This document shows positions 8,891-18,215 of a DNA stretch of 64,000 nt, piece by piece. How positions within the stretch are numbered: position 1 is the first letter of the stretch; every line of letters begins with the position of its first letter. The DNA is from Verrucomicrobiaceae bacterium (GTDB lineage Bacteria > Verrucomicrobiota > Verrucomicrobiia > Verrucomicrobiales > Verrucomicrobiaceae), in the NCBI GenBank assembly GCA_027484445.1, contig JAIXSY010000020.1, forward strand, positions 38,558 through 102,557. Direction: 5' to 3'. Under the pieces are notes generated by a model, which worked only from the letters and a program-made list of their open reading frames with translations, had not been told where the DNA came from and searched no databases. Made by a program: the position numbers and the translations under genes.

Positions 8891-11299
8891 ATGTCCGGTG
8901 CCCTACTCCCGAAAAAGTCCGCATTATGCGTGCTGCTGCTGACCGCAGCGACTAGCGCTTGCTCCGTCTCATCGGTCATCGCCCAAGTTGCCATGGAATC
9001 CCCAGCAGCCTCCGGCAAAAGAATCGTCAAAGATGTCGAAGTGGTCTTCAAGGGCGCAGCCACGCTCGATCCCAATCGAGTACGTGCACAAATGTCAACG
9101 CGCGTAGGGGAAACTTACACCGATGAATCCGTTGAGCGTGACATTCGCACTCTCTATGCCACCGGAGCCGTGGAGAACGTGGATATTCAGGCGGTGAATG
9201 CCCCGGGCGGGGTAAAAGTCGTTGTGACTCTTTCTGGCCGTGGAGCAATCGGTGAAATCAACTTCCTCGGCAACGCTGCTTTTGATAACAAAAAACTTCG
9301 TGAGGAAATCGAGGTCGCAGCAGGTGATCCCGTGGACGACGCAAAACTAACAGCAGCTCAGCAGAAAATCCGCGAGCTTTATGAGAAGAAAGGATTTTCC
9401 GATGTTCTCATCACGTATGATGTGGTCCCCTCTAGCAAGGAAGGCTTTTCCAGCGTGCTATTCAAAATCGAAGAAGGCGCGCGCGGTTTAATCGGTGAAA
9501 TCCGCTTCGAGGGCAACAACGCTATCAGCTCACGGAAACTGAAGGCCAAGATCAAGAGTAAGGAGCGAACCTTCTATCGTCTTTGGGGCAAAGCTGGCAA
9601 ACTCGACAATCAAACCCTGATCGATGATGTGACGGCCATCCAAGAAGCTTATCAAGATGAGGGTTATGTCTATGTGAAAGTCGGTTACCGTCGTGAACCA
9701 CTGGACGAAAAGAGCACCGCTCTCATTTTCGAAATCAACGAAGGCAACAAATACGATGTAGCCTCTGTGGAACTCAAAGGCATCACCATCTTCACCAAAG
9801 ATGAGCTGACTCCCGCGATTTTGACCGAAGCGGGTTACACTTACTCAGGCACCGATGTGAAGGGCGATGAAAAGATGATCCGCGACTATTATGGCTCACG
9901 CGGATACGCAGACGCCAGCGTGGACACCCAACTGACAGATGCAGGCCCAGGCAAACTGAATGTGATCTACAACGTCAGTGAGGGGTCGAAGTCCTTCATC
10001 CGCAAGGTCAACATCAGCGGCAACGTCAAAACCAAAGATGAAGTCATTCGTCGTGAACTTCCCTTCTCTCCAGGAGATCCACTGAATACCGTGCAGCTAG
10101 AAGCCGCCCAGACCACCCTCGAAAACATGAACTATTTCGAGACCAAAGGCGAAGCAAACCCGCTGACCATTCGTCCGATCGACACCGAAGTGGCTGGATT
10201 CAAAGATGTAGAAGTCAGCGTCACCGAGAAACCCACCGGTTCCGTGAACTTTGGTGCAGGTTTCAGTTCGGTAGATAGCTTGGTCGGCTTTGTCGATGTG
10301 ACCCAAACCAACTTCGACATCTCAGACTGGCAAGACTTCCGCGGAGCAGGTCAGCGCTTTAACCTGAACCTGCGCTATGGTCTTCGCACCTCATCATTCA
10401 ACACCAGCTGGACTGAGCCCTGGTTTTTGGGACAAAAACTGGCTCTGACCGTCAGCCTGTTCTATCAAAACCTGTTTTACCTCTCGAACCGCTACGACCA
10501 AATCAACGTGGGGGCGTCCGTTGGGTTGCGTAAACCCATCGGGAAACATGCTTTCATCGAAGGAACCTATAGCCTACAGCAAACGACCATTGATGTGGAC
10601 ATGGGAAGCAAAGATGACTCTACCCAAGTGCTTCGTGATGAAGACGGCGACTACCTCGTGAGTAAGTTTGAACTCAACTACGTGCATGATACTCGTGATA
10701 GCGTTTTCATTACCCGCAAAGGTCACAAATTCGAAGCTGGGTTGATGGCTTCCGGCCTGGGTGGTGATGTCGAAGTTTATGGTGCCAACATCGGGGGTCA
10801 GCAATTCTTCAGCCTTCCCGGAGATACTATCCTTAGCTTTGAAGGTATGGCGCGCTGGGTGGACAACTGGGGTGGAGATCGAGTGCCCATCTTTGAACGT
10901 CAATTCCTAGGCGGTGCCTACAACCTCAGAGGCTTTGACTTCCGCGAAGCAGGTCCAAAAGACAGCGTCGGCGAGCAAGTGGGCGGTAATGTATCCCTGT
11001 TTGGCTCCGTCGAAGTTTCCTTCCCGATCATCGAGAAAGTGCGCGGTGCTTTCTTCTGGGATGTCGGCATGATTCAGTCGGATGTTGAGGCCGCGAGTGG
11101 CAGCACTGGAGGAATCCGCAATGGCGGTCCCATCATTGGCGATGGAGAAATCTACTCCAACGTAGGCATCGGTGTTCGACTCTTCTTGCCTGTGGGTCCC
11201 ATCCGTCTCGACTTGGGGCTTCCCATCATGAAACCTGCTGAAGACGAGTTCGTGGGCAATAGCCCCCGCTTCCAATTCAACATGGGCTACCGTTTCTGA
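8891..11299 (+). CDS. bamA: Outer-membrane protein assembly factor BamA (Omp85 family)
   Basis: An 802-residue protein with a signal sequence and a following stretch ending near AQVAMES. POTRA repeats fill about residues 35-430; several are visible by their GEINFLGNAAF, GEIRFEGNNAIS, VASVELKGITIF and RKVNISGNVKT strands. The 16-strand barrel occupies about 430-802, with the conserved RGF motif of the L6 loop in GGAYNLRGFDF and a terminal phenylalanine in FNMGYRF. It inserts beta-barrel proteins into the outer membrane. The frame is open from 8843, but ATG 8891 gives a sensible signal peptide. skp and lpxD follow in the classical order for this biogenesis cluster. Confidence 0.95.
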   Translation: MSGALLPKKSALCVLLLTAATSACSVSSVIAQVAMESPAASGKRIVKDVEVVFKGAATLDPNRVRAQMSTRVGETYTDESVERDIRTLYATGAVENVDIQAVNAPGGVKVVVTLSGRGAIGEINFLGNAAFDNKKLREEIEVAAGDPVDDAKLTAAQQKIRELYEKKGFSDVLITYDVVPSSKEGFSSVLFKIEEGARGLIGEIRFEGNNAISSRKLKAKIKSKERTFYRLWGKAGKLDNQTLIDDVTAIQEAYQDEGYVYVKVGYRREPLDEKSTALIFEINEGNKYDVASVELKGITIFTKDELTPAILTEAGYTYSGTDVKGDEKMIRDYYGSRGYADASVDTQLTDAGPGKLNVIYNVSEGSKSFIRKVNISGNVKTKDEVIRRELPFSPGDPLNTVQLEAAQTTLENMNYFETKGEANPLTIRPIDTEVAGFKDVEVSVTEKPTGSVNFGAGFSSVDSLVGFVDVTQTNFDISDWQDFRGAGQRFNLNLRYGLRTSSFNTSWTEPWFLGQKLALTVSLFYQNLFYLSNRYDQINVGASVGLRKPIGKHAFIEGTYSLQQTTIDVDMGSKDDSTQVLRDEDGDYLVSKFELNYVHDTRDSVFITRKGHKFEAGLMASGLGGDVEVYGANIGGQQFFSLPGDTILSFEGMARWVDNWGGDRVPIFERQFLGGAYNLRGFDFREAGPKDSVGEQVGGNVSLFGSVEVSFPIIEKVRGAFFWDVGMIQSDVEAASGSTGGIRNGGPIIGDGEIYSNVGIGVRLFLPVGPIRLDLGLPIMKPAEDEFVGNSPRFQFNMGYRF

Positions 11300-11338
11300 T
11301 CTAACCACTTCACTGACTCCTCGCTGTCTTTCTCTACC

Positions 11339-11929
11339 ATGATTCGTACTCTCTTCTTCCTGGCCTGTGCCACGGTCTCTCTTCAAGCTGCCGACCTCAA
11401 GTTTGGTGTTGTTGACATGTCCAAAGCCTTCTCTGAGTTTTACAAGACCAAAGACGCAGCTGATAAATTCAAAGGCAATATCGACAAAGCTCAGAAGGAG
11501 ATGAATGACCGCTGGTCCGTCTATAAAAACTTGATGACGGACATGCAGAAGCTCAAGAAAGAAGCTGGTGATCCTATCCTCACGCCTGATGCTCGTGCAA
11601 AAAAGGCAGCTGAGTTCGAAGAGAAAGGCAAAGAGTTACGCTCCCTTGAACAAGAAATCGGCGAGGCTCAGAATCGTCGCACCAATCAGCTCAAGCAGGA
11701 AGACATGCAGATTCGCAAAGGAATCTACGATGAAATTCTTGTCGTTGTGAGAGACTTGGCCAAGCGCGAATCTTATGACTTTGTTTTCGATAAGTCCGGC
11801 ATGAGCCTTTCGACCGTGCCGATTCTGATCTACTACAAAGACGCTGTGGACATCACGGATCAGATCATTCTTGAGCTCAACAAAGCTGCACCTGCCGCGA
11901 CGGCACCGAAGACCGAAGAGAAAAAGTGA
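11339..11929 (+). CDS. skp: OmpH/Skp-family periplasmic chaperone
   Basis: A 196-residue protein with a signal peptide (about 1-18, cleaved near LQA-AD), beginning its mature part KFGVVDMSKAFSEFYKTKDA, the typical Skp/OmpH start. A long charged alpha-helical coiled coil follows (about 45-125), the tentacle of the trimeric chaperone that carries unfolded outer-membrane proteins to BamA. The C-terminal segment (YDFVFDKSGMSLSTVPILIYYKDAVDITDQII) matches the family body domain. It sits 39 bp after bamA and is followed by a strong intrinsic terminator. Confidence 0.92.
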   Translation: MIRTLFFLACATVSLQAADLKFGVVDMSKAFSEFYKTKDAADKFKGNIDKAQKEMNDRWSVYKNLMTDMQKLKKEAGDPILTPDARAKKAAEFEEKGKELRSLEQEIGEAQNRRTNQLKQEDMQIRKGIYDEILVVVRDLAKRESYDFVFDKSGMSLSTVPILIYYKDAVDITDQIILELNKAAPAATAPKTEEKK

Positions 11930-11949
11930 CGAAACTTTTAGCGCCAAAG

Positions 11950-11979
11950 GGCACGCCTCGTCAGGAGGCGTGCCTTTTT
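11950..11979 (+). terminator. Intrinsic terminator after skp
   Basis: A perfect 10-bp stem, GGCACGCCTC pairing with GAGGCGTGCC around a 5-base loop, followed directly by five T residues. It begins 21 bases after the skp stop and precedes lpxD by about 40 bases, so it probably ends or attenuates bamA-skp transcription, and lpxD would need read-through or its own promoter. Confidence 0.88.
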
Positions 11980-12018
11980 CTTGCCTACGGCGATTATCTC
12001 AAAAATTAATCATTCTCC

Positions 12019-13080
12019 ATGAGTCAAAGAATATCCCACCAACGCCTCGCTGAACTCGTCGAAGGCGAGCTTCTTCAAGGTGATCCTGAAGGAATCGTGA
12101 CTGGCCTAAACTCAGTCGGGGAAGCCGAACCTGGAGATGTGACATTTCTCGGAAACTCCAAATACCTTGCGGCACTGAGAAAAACTCAAGCCACTGCCAT
12201 CCTCGTCGGACCTGATTTTGTCGAACCGATGGAGGGCAAGGCTCTAATCCGGGTTTCCAATCCCACGTTCGCCTTTTCGTCCGTGATTCGCCATTTTGGA
12301 CCTCCCGTTCGCGACTTCACCCCAGGAGTTCACCCCAACGCCACCGTCTCCTCCAAAGCTCTCTTCGATCCATTGAAGGTCTCCATCGCAGCAGGTGCCG
12401 TGATTGGAGATGATGTGGTGATTGGCTCAGGCACCATCATTCAAGCTGGTGTCTGCATTGGCGATGGCACACGCATCGGAGAAGACTGTCTGCTGCATGC
12501 CAACTGCACGGTCTCGAATCGCTGTGTCATCGGTGATCGAGTGATCATCCATAGCGGAACTGTCATCGGATCAGATGGATTTGGCTACGAGTTCATCAAA
12601 GGTCGTCATGCCAAAGTCGAGCAGGTGGGCATCGTGCAATTGGACAATGATGTGGAAGTGGGTGCTTGCACCTCAATTGACCGAGCTCGATTTGGACGAA
12701 CCTGGATTGGCGAAGGAACAAAAATCGATAACCAAGTGCAGATCGGGCATAATGTCGTGGTTGGAAAACACTGCGTGATTGTCGCCCATGTCGCCATCGC
12801 CGGAAGTGTCAGGATTGGCAGTTATGTGACCATCGCAGGTCAGACTGGCATTGCTGGGCATCTTGAAATCACCAACCAAGTGACTTTGCTAGCTCGGTCT
12901 GGAGTGACCAAAAACATTACCGAGCCGGGTGCCTACACAGGGTTTCCTGCTCGACCCCTCCTAGATGGTCGAAAAGCCATGGTCGCACAGGCAAGACTGC
13001 CAGAGCTGATGGAGCGAATTCAGAAGTTAGAAAAGCGCATAGCTTCATGGGAAAGCAGCACTTCCCCTTCTTCCAAATAA
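12019..13080 (+). CDS. lpxD: UDP-3-O-acylglucosamine N-acyltransferase (lipid A biosynthesis)
   Basis: A 353-residue protein. The N-terminal 100 residues form the uridine-binding domain (GLNSVGEAEPGDVTFLGNSKYL). A left-handed beta-helix of hexapeptide repeats follows (VIGDDVVIGSGTIIQAGVCIGDG...), with the conserved NQVQIGHNVVVG segment that holds the catalytic histidine. A C-terminal helix (LPELMERIQKLEKRI) ends the protein. LpxD transfers the second N-linked acyl chain to the glucosamine in lipid A synthesis on the cytoplasmic side, so the cell should make lipopolysaccharide. Its stop abuts the stop of the convergent rodA gene. Confidence 0.95.
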   Translation: MSQRISHQRLAELVEGELLQGDPEGIVTGLNSVGEAEPGDVTFLGNSKYLAALRKTQATAILVGPDFVEPMEGKALIRVSNPTFAFSSVIRHFGPPVRDFTPGVHPNATVSSKALFDPLKVSIAAGAVIGDDVVIGSGTIIQAGVCIGDGTRIGEDCLLHANCTVSNRCVIGDRVIIHSGTVIGSDGFGYEFIKGRHAKVEQVGIVQLDNDVEVGACTSIDRARFGRTWIGEGTKIDNQVQIGHNVVVGKHCVIVAHVAIAGSVRIGSYVTIAGQTGIAGHLEITNQVTLLARSGVTKNITEPGAYTGFPARPLLDGRKAMVAQARLPELMERIQKLEKRIASWESSTSPSSK

Positions 13081-14304
13081 TCAGTCCTCGTCATCATCGC
13101 TGAACTCGACCTCGCGCCCACCTCCGCTTGTAGCTTTTTTCTTCACCGGCGAGATGTTCCGGTGCACCCAAACACTCTGGATCATACCCATCAAAAAGAG
13201 TGTCACGATCATAAACGTGCCACCATAGCTAATGAATGGCATGGGAAGACCAATCACAGGCAACATGCACAGATTCATGCCGGCATTTTGAAAGGTATGG
13301 GCAAAAAACATTGCGACAACACCTGCGACCAAGAGTCGGCCGACCTGATCTCGTGCACAGAAAGCCACAAAAACGCCCTGCAAGAGAAGCAAGGCAATCG
13401 CGGACAAAACCAAAACAGCTCCACGGAAGCCAAACTCCTCGCAAATGACGCCGAAAATGAAGTCGCTGTGCGCCTCACCTTCAGGGAAGAACATTCGGTG
13501 AATGGTACGCTGATCTGAGACTTTGGCAGACAGAGGTCCCTTCCCCTCGAAACCCGCTGATGCTACCGCCGTTTGAACATAATTCGGAACCCATCCATCC
13601 CCTCGAGTATCCACTTTATCCATTTGATTGGTTAGCAAATACCAAGTCGTATCAATTCGCGCCTGTTGGTAAGGTTTCAAGACGAAGAAATACATGATGG
13701 GAACCACGCACAACACGGATAAAACCAAGGTGATGATGTATCGGAACGGGATGCTACCAACTAACAGCATCGCGATGAAAACAGGTCCCCAAACTAGACC
13801 TGAACCAAAGTCTTCTTTGATCACCATGCCCGCAGGAATGCCTGCAGCGATACCACCCACAATGATCCTCAACCAAGGTCGCCTAAAGACTCCCCAAATG
13901 CGTGGCAATTCCCCAAAAATGACAGCCAGCATGACGATGCCCGCCATGATGGCAAACTGAGATGGCTGCATGCGCTGACCAGCGATTTCCACCCAAGCCT
14001 TGTTCCCTTTCACTTCTACCCCAAACAGCTCCAAATATACCAAGCCTGAAATCCCCGCCAAATACATCGGGATACAAGCCCAGCGTAACCATTTGTAATC
14101 TATCAATGCAGCTCCGAGCAAAAAAGGAACTCCTAGACCAATCCATGTGATCTGGTCTTTCCATTTGGTGTCCAAGTTCAGGGGTGAATCAACTCTGAAA
14201 TAGGACGCATTGTATATGGCATAAACGCCAAAACTCAAAAGACCCGCCATGGTCAGCATGAGGATCCAATTGATGCCAAGAAATTTTTTAAAGAGTGGAG
14301 TCAT
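13081..14304 (-). CDS. rodA: RodA-type peptidoglycan glycosyltransferase (SEDS family)
   Basis: A 407-residue polytopic membrane protein of the FtsW/RodA/SpoVE family, with about ten hydrophobic segments. Family features include the WVEIAGQRMQPSQFAIMAGIV segment, DFGSGLVWGPVFIAMLLVGSIP, the GEAHSDFIFGVICEEFGFRGA motif and PFISYGGTFMIV near the C-terminus. SEDS proteins polymerise lipid II glycan strands; the RodA subgroup works in side-wall elongation. The soluble tail is lysine- and acid-rich. No mreBCD or pbp2 gene is adjacent. The subgroup assignment (RodA over FtsW) rests on overall similarity. Confidence 0.9.
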   Translation of the reverse strand: MTPLFKKFLGINWILMLTMAGLLSFGVYAIYNASYFRVDSPLNLDTKWKDQITWIGLGVPFLLGAALIDYKWLRWACIPMYLAGISGLVYLELFGVEVKGNKAWVEIAGQRMQPSQFAIMAGIVMLAVIFGELPRIWGVFRRPWLRIIVGGIAAGIPAGMVIKEDFGSGLVWGPVFIAMLLVGSIPFRYIITLVLSVLCVVPIMYFFVLKPYQQARIDTTWYLLTNQMDKVDTRGDGWVPNYVQTAVASAGFEGKGPLSAKVSDQRTIHRMFFPEGEAHSDFIFGVICEEFGFRGAVLVLSAIALLLLQGVFVAFCARDQVGRLLVAGVVAMFFAHTFQNAGMNLCMLPVIGLPMPFISYGGTFMIVTLFLMGMIQSVWVHRNISPVKKKATSGGGREVEFSDDDED

Positions 14305-14325
14305 GACTATTCTTTGATGCCTGAT

Positions 14326-15114
14326 TCAACGACCAGGCAACTCAGGTATAGAGGCGAGCAATCGTCGAGTGTATTCATGCTTAGGGTGCTCGCAGACTTC
14401 ATCAGCGGAACCATGCTCAACAACGATGCCACGATTCAGGACGAGGATGGCATCACTCATGTGACGCACAACGGCTAAATCATGAGCAATAAAAAGTACC
14501 GTCAGTTTCAATTCATGCTGAAGGTCTTTGAGCAAATTGAGGATCGCCGCCTGCACACTAACATCCAGAGCACTGACAGGCTCATCACAAATCAAAAATT
14601 TTGGCTGAACAGCAAGGGCACGTGCGATGCCAATTCGCTGCCTTTGGCCCCCACTGAATTCATGGGGATACCGAAACAAAGAGTCTGGATTTAGACCGAC
14701 TCGACGCAGAAGCTCTGATGATACCTGACGCCGATCTTCTCGATTTCGATCTAGAAAATGAATTTCTTGAGGTTCCGCCAAAATCGCTTCAACCGTCATT
14801 CTTGGATTCAGTGATCCAATAGGGTCTTGAAAGACCATCTGCATCTGTCTTCGCAGAGGACGAAAAACCGATTCTTTCATCGGTAAGATGTCTTGTCCTG
14901 CGAAGATAACACGACCTGAAGTGGGCTGAATCAACTTCAATAGCGCACGTGAGATGGTGGATTTGCCACTGCCACTTTCTCCAACAAGTCCTAAAGTTTT
15001 GCCCGCATCTATTTGAAAACTAACACCGTCCACAGCGCGGACAACTTCCCGATGACCTGCCATTAAGCGGATCGGGAAATGGACTTTCAGAGCTTCAACA
15101 CGAACAAGAGACAT
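14326..15114 (-). CDS. Oligopeptide/dipeptide-type ABC transporter ATP-binding protein
   Basis: A 262-residue ATPase of the OppF/DppF type. Walker A is GESGSGKST, the Q-loop is MVFQDPIGSLNPRMTV (the SLNPR signature is typical of Opp/Dpp ATPases), the ABC signature is SGGQRQRIGIARAL, and Walker B is FLICDEPVSALD with a following switch histidine in IAHDLAVV. The C-terminal HEYTRRLLASIP tail is also typical. No permease, partner OppD-like ATPase or binding protein is adjacent, so its transporter must be encoded elsewhere. Its stop lies 21 bases from the rodA start, on the same strand. Confidence 0.88.
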   Translation of the reverse strand: MSLVRVEALKVHFPIRLMAGHREVVRAVDGVSFQIDAGKTLGLVGESGSGKSTISRALLKLIQPTSGRVIFAGQDILPMKESVFRPLRRQMQMVFQDPIGSLNPRMTVEAILAEPQEIHFLDRNREDRRQVSSELLRRVGLNPDSLFRYPHEFSGGQRQRIGIARALAVQPKFLICDEPVSALDVSVQAAILNLLKDLQHELKLTVLFIAHDLAVVRHMSDAILVLNRGIVVEHGSADEVCEHPKHEYTRRLLASIPELPGR

Positions 15115-15182
15115 GCAGCTGAATAGCTTACTTCTAGTCTTTGGACTGTCACGTTCACATGCATAACTTTCTCAGCGCTTAC

Positions 15183-16259
15183 CTATCTCTTCACGGCATT
15201 GAAAAAATCGGCCAACTCACGGCGAGCACTCGAAAAACACATTTTTTCCTTCGCAATTTGAACCGCTTTTTGAATTTGGTGATCAGCAAAGACATCGTCG
15301 GAAAGCAACCGTTTGGCTAAAGAGATAACTTCACCTGTCGTTCGGCCATGGCTGCACAAGTCAGGGAAAACAACTCTCTCTGCGGTTCCATCTCCGCCAA
15401 CGCATGGGATTCGACATAGCAATGAATCTCCTGCGACCTGACCAGGAACAGAACTATGATCGAGCTGAAAGACAACCTTGTGCGATGCCATCAAGCGCAG
15501 GTACTCCGCTGCGGGTAGTTGCCGGGAAATGATGTTGATGCTGGAAACTCTAGAAGTGACCTGCTGGTGCCAGGCAAGACCGGGATCTGTCCATTTGCTA
15601 AACAACCTGCGCAAAGGTGGAAGATTGCTAGATCTTCCACTAATCACAGTCAGACCTTGTGATTCAGATTCTGCAATCCACGCAGCGATAATCACTGCTT
15701 GTGGATGAAGTCGAGACGCCATGTAAAGTTGCCTAGTTCCTAAAAATATACCGTGTCTTGCCTCCCGATTATCAGTGGATAAATCCCATTCTTCGATCGG
15801 GTAAGGTGGAGGCAAAAATAGAAGTGGCAGCCCTCGGCGGCCAAACACTGAATACAAAGGAATGCTATCGTATGTTGTAGCCAAAGCCCCATCCGCCAAC
15901 TCACAGATGCGAGAGAATGATTCTATATTCTTCACCTCTTGAAAAGACATCGCAATCTGCTGGCTGCCCGTTTCTTTGATGCTGACAACAACCGTCTTGC
16001 CTCGATTCTTTAGATCTCGAAGTAGGCTCTCTGATCGACACATGTCACGACCAATCAGCAACAGCACGAAATGCTCATCCACGCCTTCGGATATTTGAGA
16101 AGTATAGCGTCCGTGAGTGCATGCAGCAAAAGCATGAAAGTTCACAGGCAGGTGTCCATGATCACTAAGATTCCCAGCCCCCTGAAGAAAAGACTGCTCA
16201 GGATCTTTCCCACTTGAGGAGATAACGACCAGTCGAAAAAAATGATCAGAAGCTAGCAT
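15183..16259 (-). CDS. Glycosyltransferase-like protein, function not recognised
   Basis: About 358 residues from ATG 16259; a TTG at 16304 would add 15. The C-terminal half has features of a GT-B glycosyltransferase: ASHKVVFQLDHSSVPGQVAGDSLLCRIPCVGG resembles the donor-binding region seen in such enzymes, followed by a helical tail. The N-terminal half (VLLLIGRDMCRSESLLRDLKNRGKTVVVSIKET) could be the acceptor Rossmann fold. No family-defining catalytic motif is certain. It lies between the ABC ATPase and ctaA, all leftward, and need not be functionally linked to them. Confidence 0.5.
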   Translation of the reverse strand: MLASDHFFRLVVISSSGKDPEQSFLQGAGNLSDHGHLPVNFHAFAACTHGRYTSQISEGVDEHFVLLLIGRDMCRSESLLRDLKNRGKTVVVSIKETGSQQIAMSFQEVKNIESFSRICELADGALATTYDSIPLYSVFGRRGLPLLFLPPPYPIEEWDLSTDNREARHGIFLGTRQLYMASRLHPQAVIIAAWIAESESQGLTVISGRSSNLPPLRRLFSKWTDPGLAWHQQVTSRVSSINIISRQLPAAEYLRLMASHKVVFQLDHSSVPGQVAGDSLLCRIPCVGGDGTAERVVFPDLCSHGRTTGEVISLAKRLLSDDVFADHQIQKAVQIAKEKMCFSSARRELADFFNAVKR

Positions 16260-16326
16260 GACAATTGCCAAATTGAATGCCCTATCATCAATGGCCAACC
16301 TCAAAGAGAAGAACGGGTGCTGAAAT

Positions 16327-17325
16327 TCAAGAACGAAGCTTCGTTTTCATACTGCCCAACAACCAAAGGAATAATCCACTAACCAGCAGTGAGGATAGGC
16401 CTATGTGCAAAATCTGAACAAAAGGCAGAATCCCAACGTTCGCGAGGATAACCCCAAGCACCATTTGAGTTAGAACAATTGCAAAAACTGAGGTTTCAAG
16501 CCAACCTCGCTTCTCAAGTTCACGACTTGCCAACCTAAAGAATGCAACTCCAGAAAAAAGGATTAACCATGAGAAACTGCGGTGAATCAAATAAACCCAA
16601 CTGATTTCTAATTCGTGAATCCACTCAGACCGCGAGTGACCCAAATGGGTGCGAGCCAACTCATCTGTCAATTCGCGAACCTGCGAACCCATGACTCCCT
16701 CAACAACCACCAGAGCAAACAATAGCCACGCCACATGAACCAATCGAGAATTAGGCTCACGCTTCCAAGTGAGCCTCCAGGGCTGAGGGGAGCTACTCCA
16801 ACTGATATAGACGAGCACACATTGTAGCAAGATGGCTAGAGCCATGTGCAATGTAATAATGCCAGGCTTTAGGCCGCTAAGAACAACTCGGGCACCTAAC
16901 CAAGCGTTCACTCCGACCAAGATCAGTGCGAGGGAAGAGCATACAAACAAAGTCGTCTTGCCAGACTTCCATTGGCCAAAACTACTAACCCATAACGCCA
17001 AGATGGAAATCCCAACGGGTAGGCTCGTGAGGCGATTGAAGTATTCGATCCAAGTAGCAACAGGGTTGAATTCTTCCTTCAGCTTTTCAGGAGTAATCTC
17101 AGCGGGATCTCTACCCAATGCTGAAGCCTTTCGCCTGAACTTTTCAATATCTAGCTTTGCAAAATCAATTTCATCCGCAGTTGTGGGTGGAACCCAACAT
17201 CCGTAACAAAATGGCCAATCAGGACATCCAAGTCCTGAACCTGAAGTTCGGACAAAGGCACCTACAAAGATTAATAACTCAACAGCAACGAAGGCAACAA
17301 TGGATAAGCGCTGAAACCACGACAT
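16327..17325 (-). CDS. ctaA: Heme A synthase (CtaA/Cox15 family)
   Basis: A 332-residue membrane protein with about eight hydrophobic segments; it oxidises the heme O methyl group to give heme A for the aa3-type oxidase encoded upstream. The periplasmic cysteine loop GLGCPDWPFCYGCW (Cys34, 40, 43) and three of the four usual axial histidines are visible (His160 in TLHMALAIL, His248 in LIHRSFSW, His307 in ILHIGLS). At the position of the first histidine the sequence reads EYFNR (Asn97), where the B. subtilis enzyme has an EWxHR-type motif. It is the last gene of the leftward respiratory run, about 70 bp after coxB. Confidence 0.85.
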   Translation of the reverse strand: MSWFQRLSIVAFVAVELLIFVGAFVRTSGSGLGCPDWPFCYGCWVPPTTADEIDFAKLDIEKFRRKASALGRDPAEITPEKLKEEFNPVATWIEYFNRLTSLPVGISILALWVSSFGQWKSGKTTLFVCSSLALILVGVNAWLGARVVLSGLKPGIITLHMALAILLQCVLVYISWSSSPQPWRLTWKREPNSRLVHVAWLLFALVVVEGVMGSQVRELTDELARTHLGHSRSEWIHELEISWVYLIHRSFSWLILFSGVAFFRLASRELEKRGWLETSVFAIVLTQMVLGVILANVGILPFVQILHIGLSSLLVSGLFLWLLGSMKTKLRS

Positions 17326-17394
17326 GATGCAAAAAGAATCGTGGTGATTATCTCAAGACAACGCATCGAAGATACTACAATAGTAAGCTCAAAA

Positions 17395-18186
17395 TTAACG
17401 ACTAGCTACAGGTGTACTTGAAGCATTCTTTGCAGCTGCATTTGAAGACATTTCTTTGGCCCAATCATCAAATTCTTTTGAATCAACAACCTCAAGTACT
17501 GCTTTCATTTGGGCATGACCCGGACCGCAAAGTTGTCCGCAAATAATATCCCATGTTCCTGTTTTTACCGGTTTAAACCACATGTGAGACTTAACGCCCG
17601 GGCAAGCATCCTGTGCCGCACGCATTGGAACCAATGCCAAATTGTGAATTACGTCCTTACTGGCAACATCCACAATCACAGGTCTTCCAACTGGCAGCTT
17701 CATTGTGCCTGGATTTACAAAATCATCTTTACCGTTGGGATCATTGAGTTCACGGCCAGTAACATTGACCGGCGAGATAGCACGGGGGTTCCAGGTGCTG
17801 AGCATTTGATCACTACCAGGATACTGAAAGTTCCAAAGAAACTTTTCTCCCATCGCTCTCATTTTAATAGTGTCGGCGCTTGTGGGAAACTCGTCAGCCT
17901 GTCGAGACCAAAGAGGGAAAGCAAAACCCAAGAGTAGAATCGCTTCAACAATAACAACACCTATTTCAATGTGCGTAGTCGCATGACCTCGTAGCCCATG
18001 ATAGTCAGCTTTAGCTGTTTTGCTCGAACGGTATTTCCAAAAGACATAGACGAGGTATGCAGACCAACCAACGAACAAAATAAGCATGAACCAATGCACA
18101 AAACCAAGCATGTGATCGACCAAACCACCATGCTCAGATGCATTTTGTGTAATTCCGAAAGGTATATTGATATCTGAAATACTCAT
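17395..18186 (-). CDS. coxB: Cytochrome c oxidase subunit II (CuA subunit)
   Basis: A 263-residue protein with two transmembrane helices (about 27-50 and 74-93) and a periplasmic cupredoxin domain. CuA ligands are present as His181 (DVIHN), Cys216 and Cys220 in CGQLC, His224 in GPGH and Met227. The middle position of the usual C-x-E-x-C motif is Gln218 in place of Glu; that residue contributes a backbone carbonyl, so binding may be kept. The glutamate of the second helix that opens the K pathway (THIEIG) is present. There is no fused cytochrome c domain, so the enzyme is aa3 rather than fused caa3. It accepts electrons from cytochrome c. Confidence 0.9.
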   Translation of the reverse strand: MSISDINIPFGITQNASEHGGLVDHMLGFVHWFMLILFVGWSAYLVYVFWKYRSSKTAKADYHGLRGHATTHIEIGVVIVEAILLLGFAFPLWSRQADEFPTSADTIKMRAMGEKFLWNFQYPGSDQMLSTWNPRAISPVNVTGRELNDPNGKDDFVNPGTMKLPVGRPVIVDVASKDVIHNLALVPMRAAQDACPGVKSHMWFKPVKTGTWDIICGQLCGPGHAQMKAVLEVVDSKEFDDWAKEMSSNAAAKNASSTPVASR

Positions 18187-18215
18187 GTAAATTGAAGTCT
18201 TGGTAGAATGTTCAT

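Noticed and set aside
17395..18186. A fused caa3-type subunit II
   Set aside because: No CxxCH occurs in the C-terminal part; the cytochromes c are separate genes.
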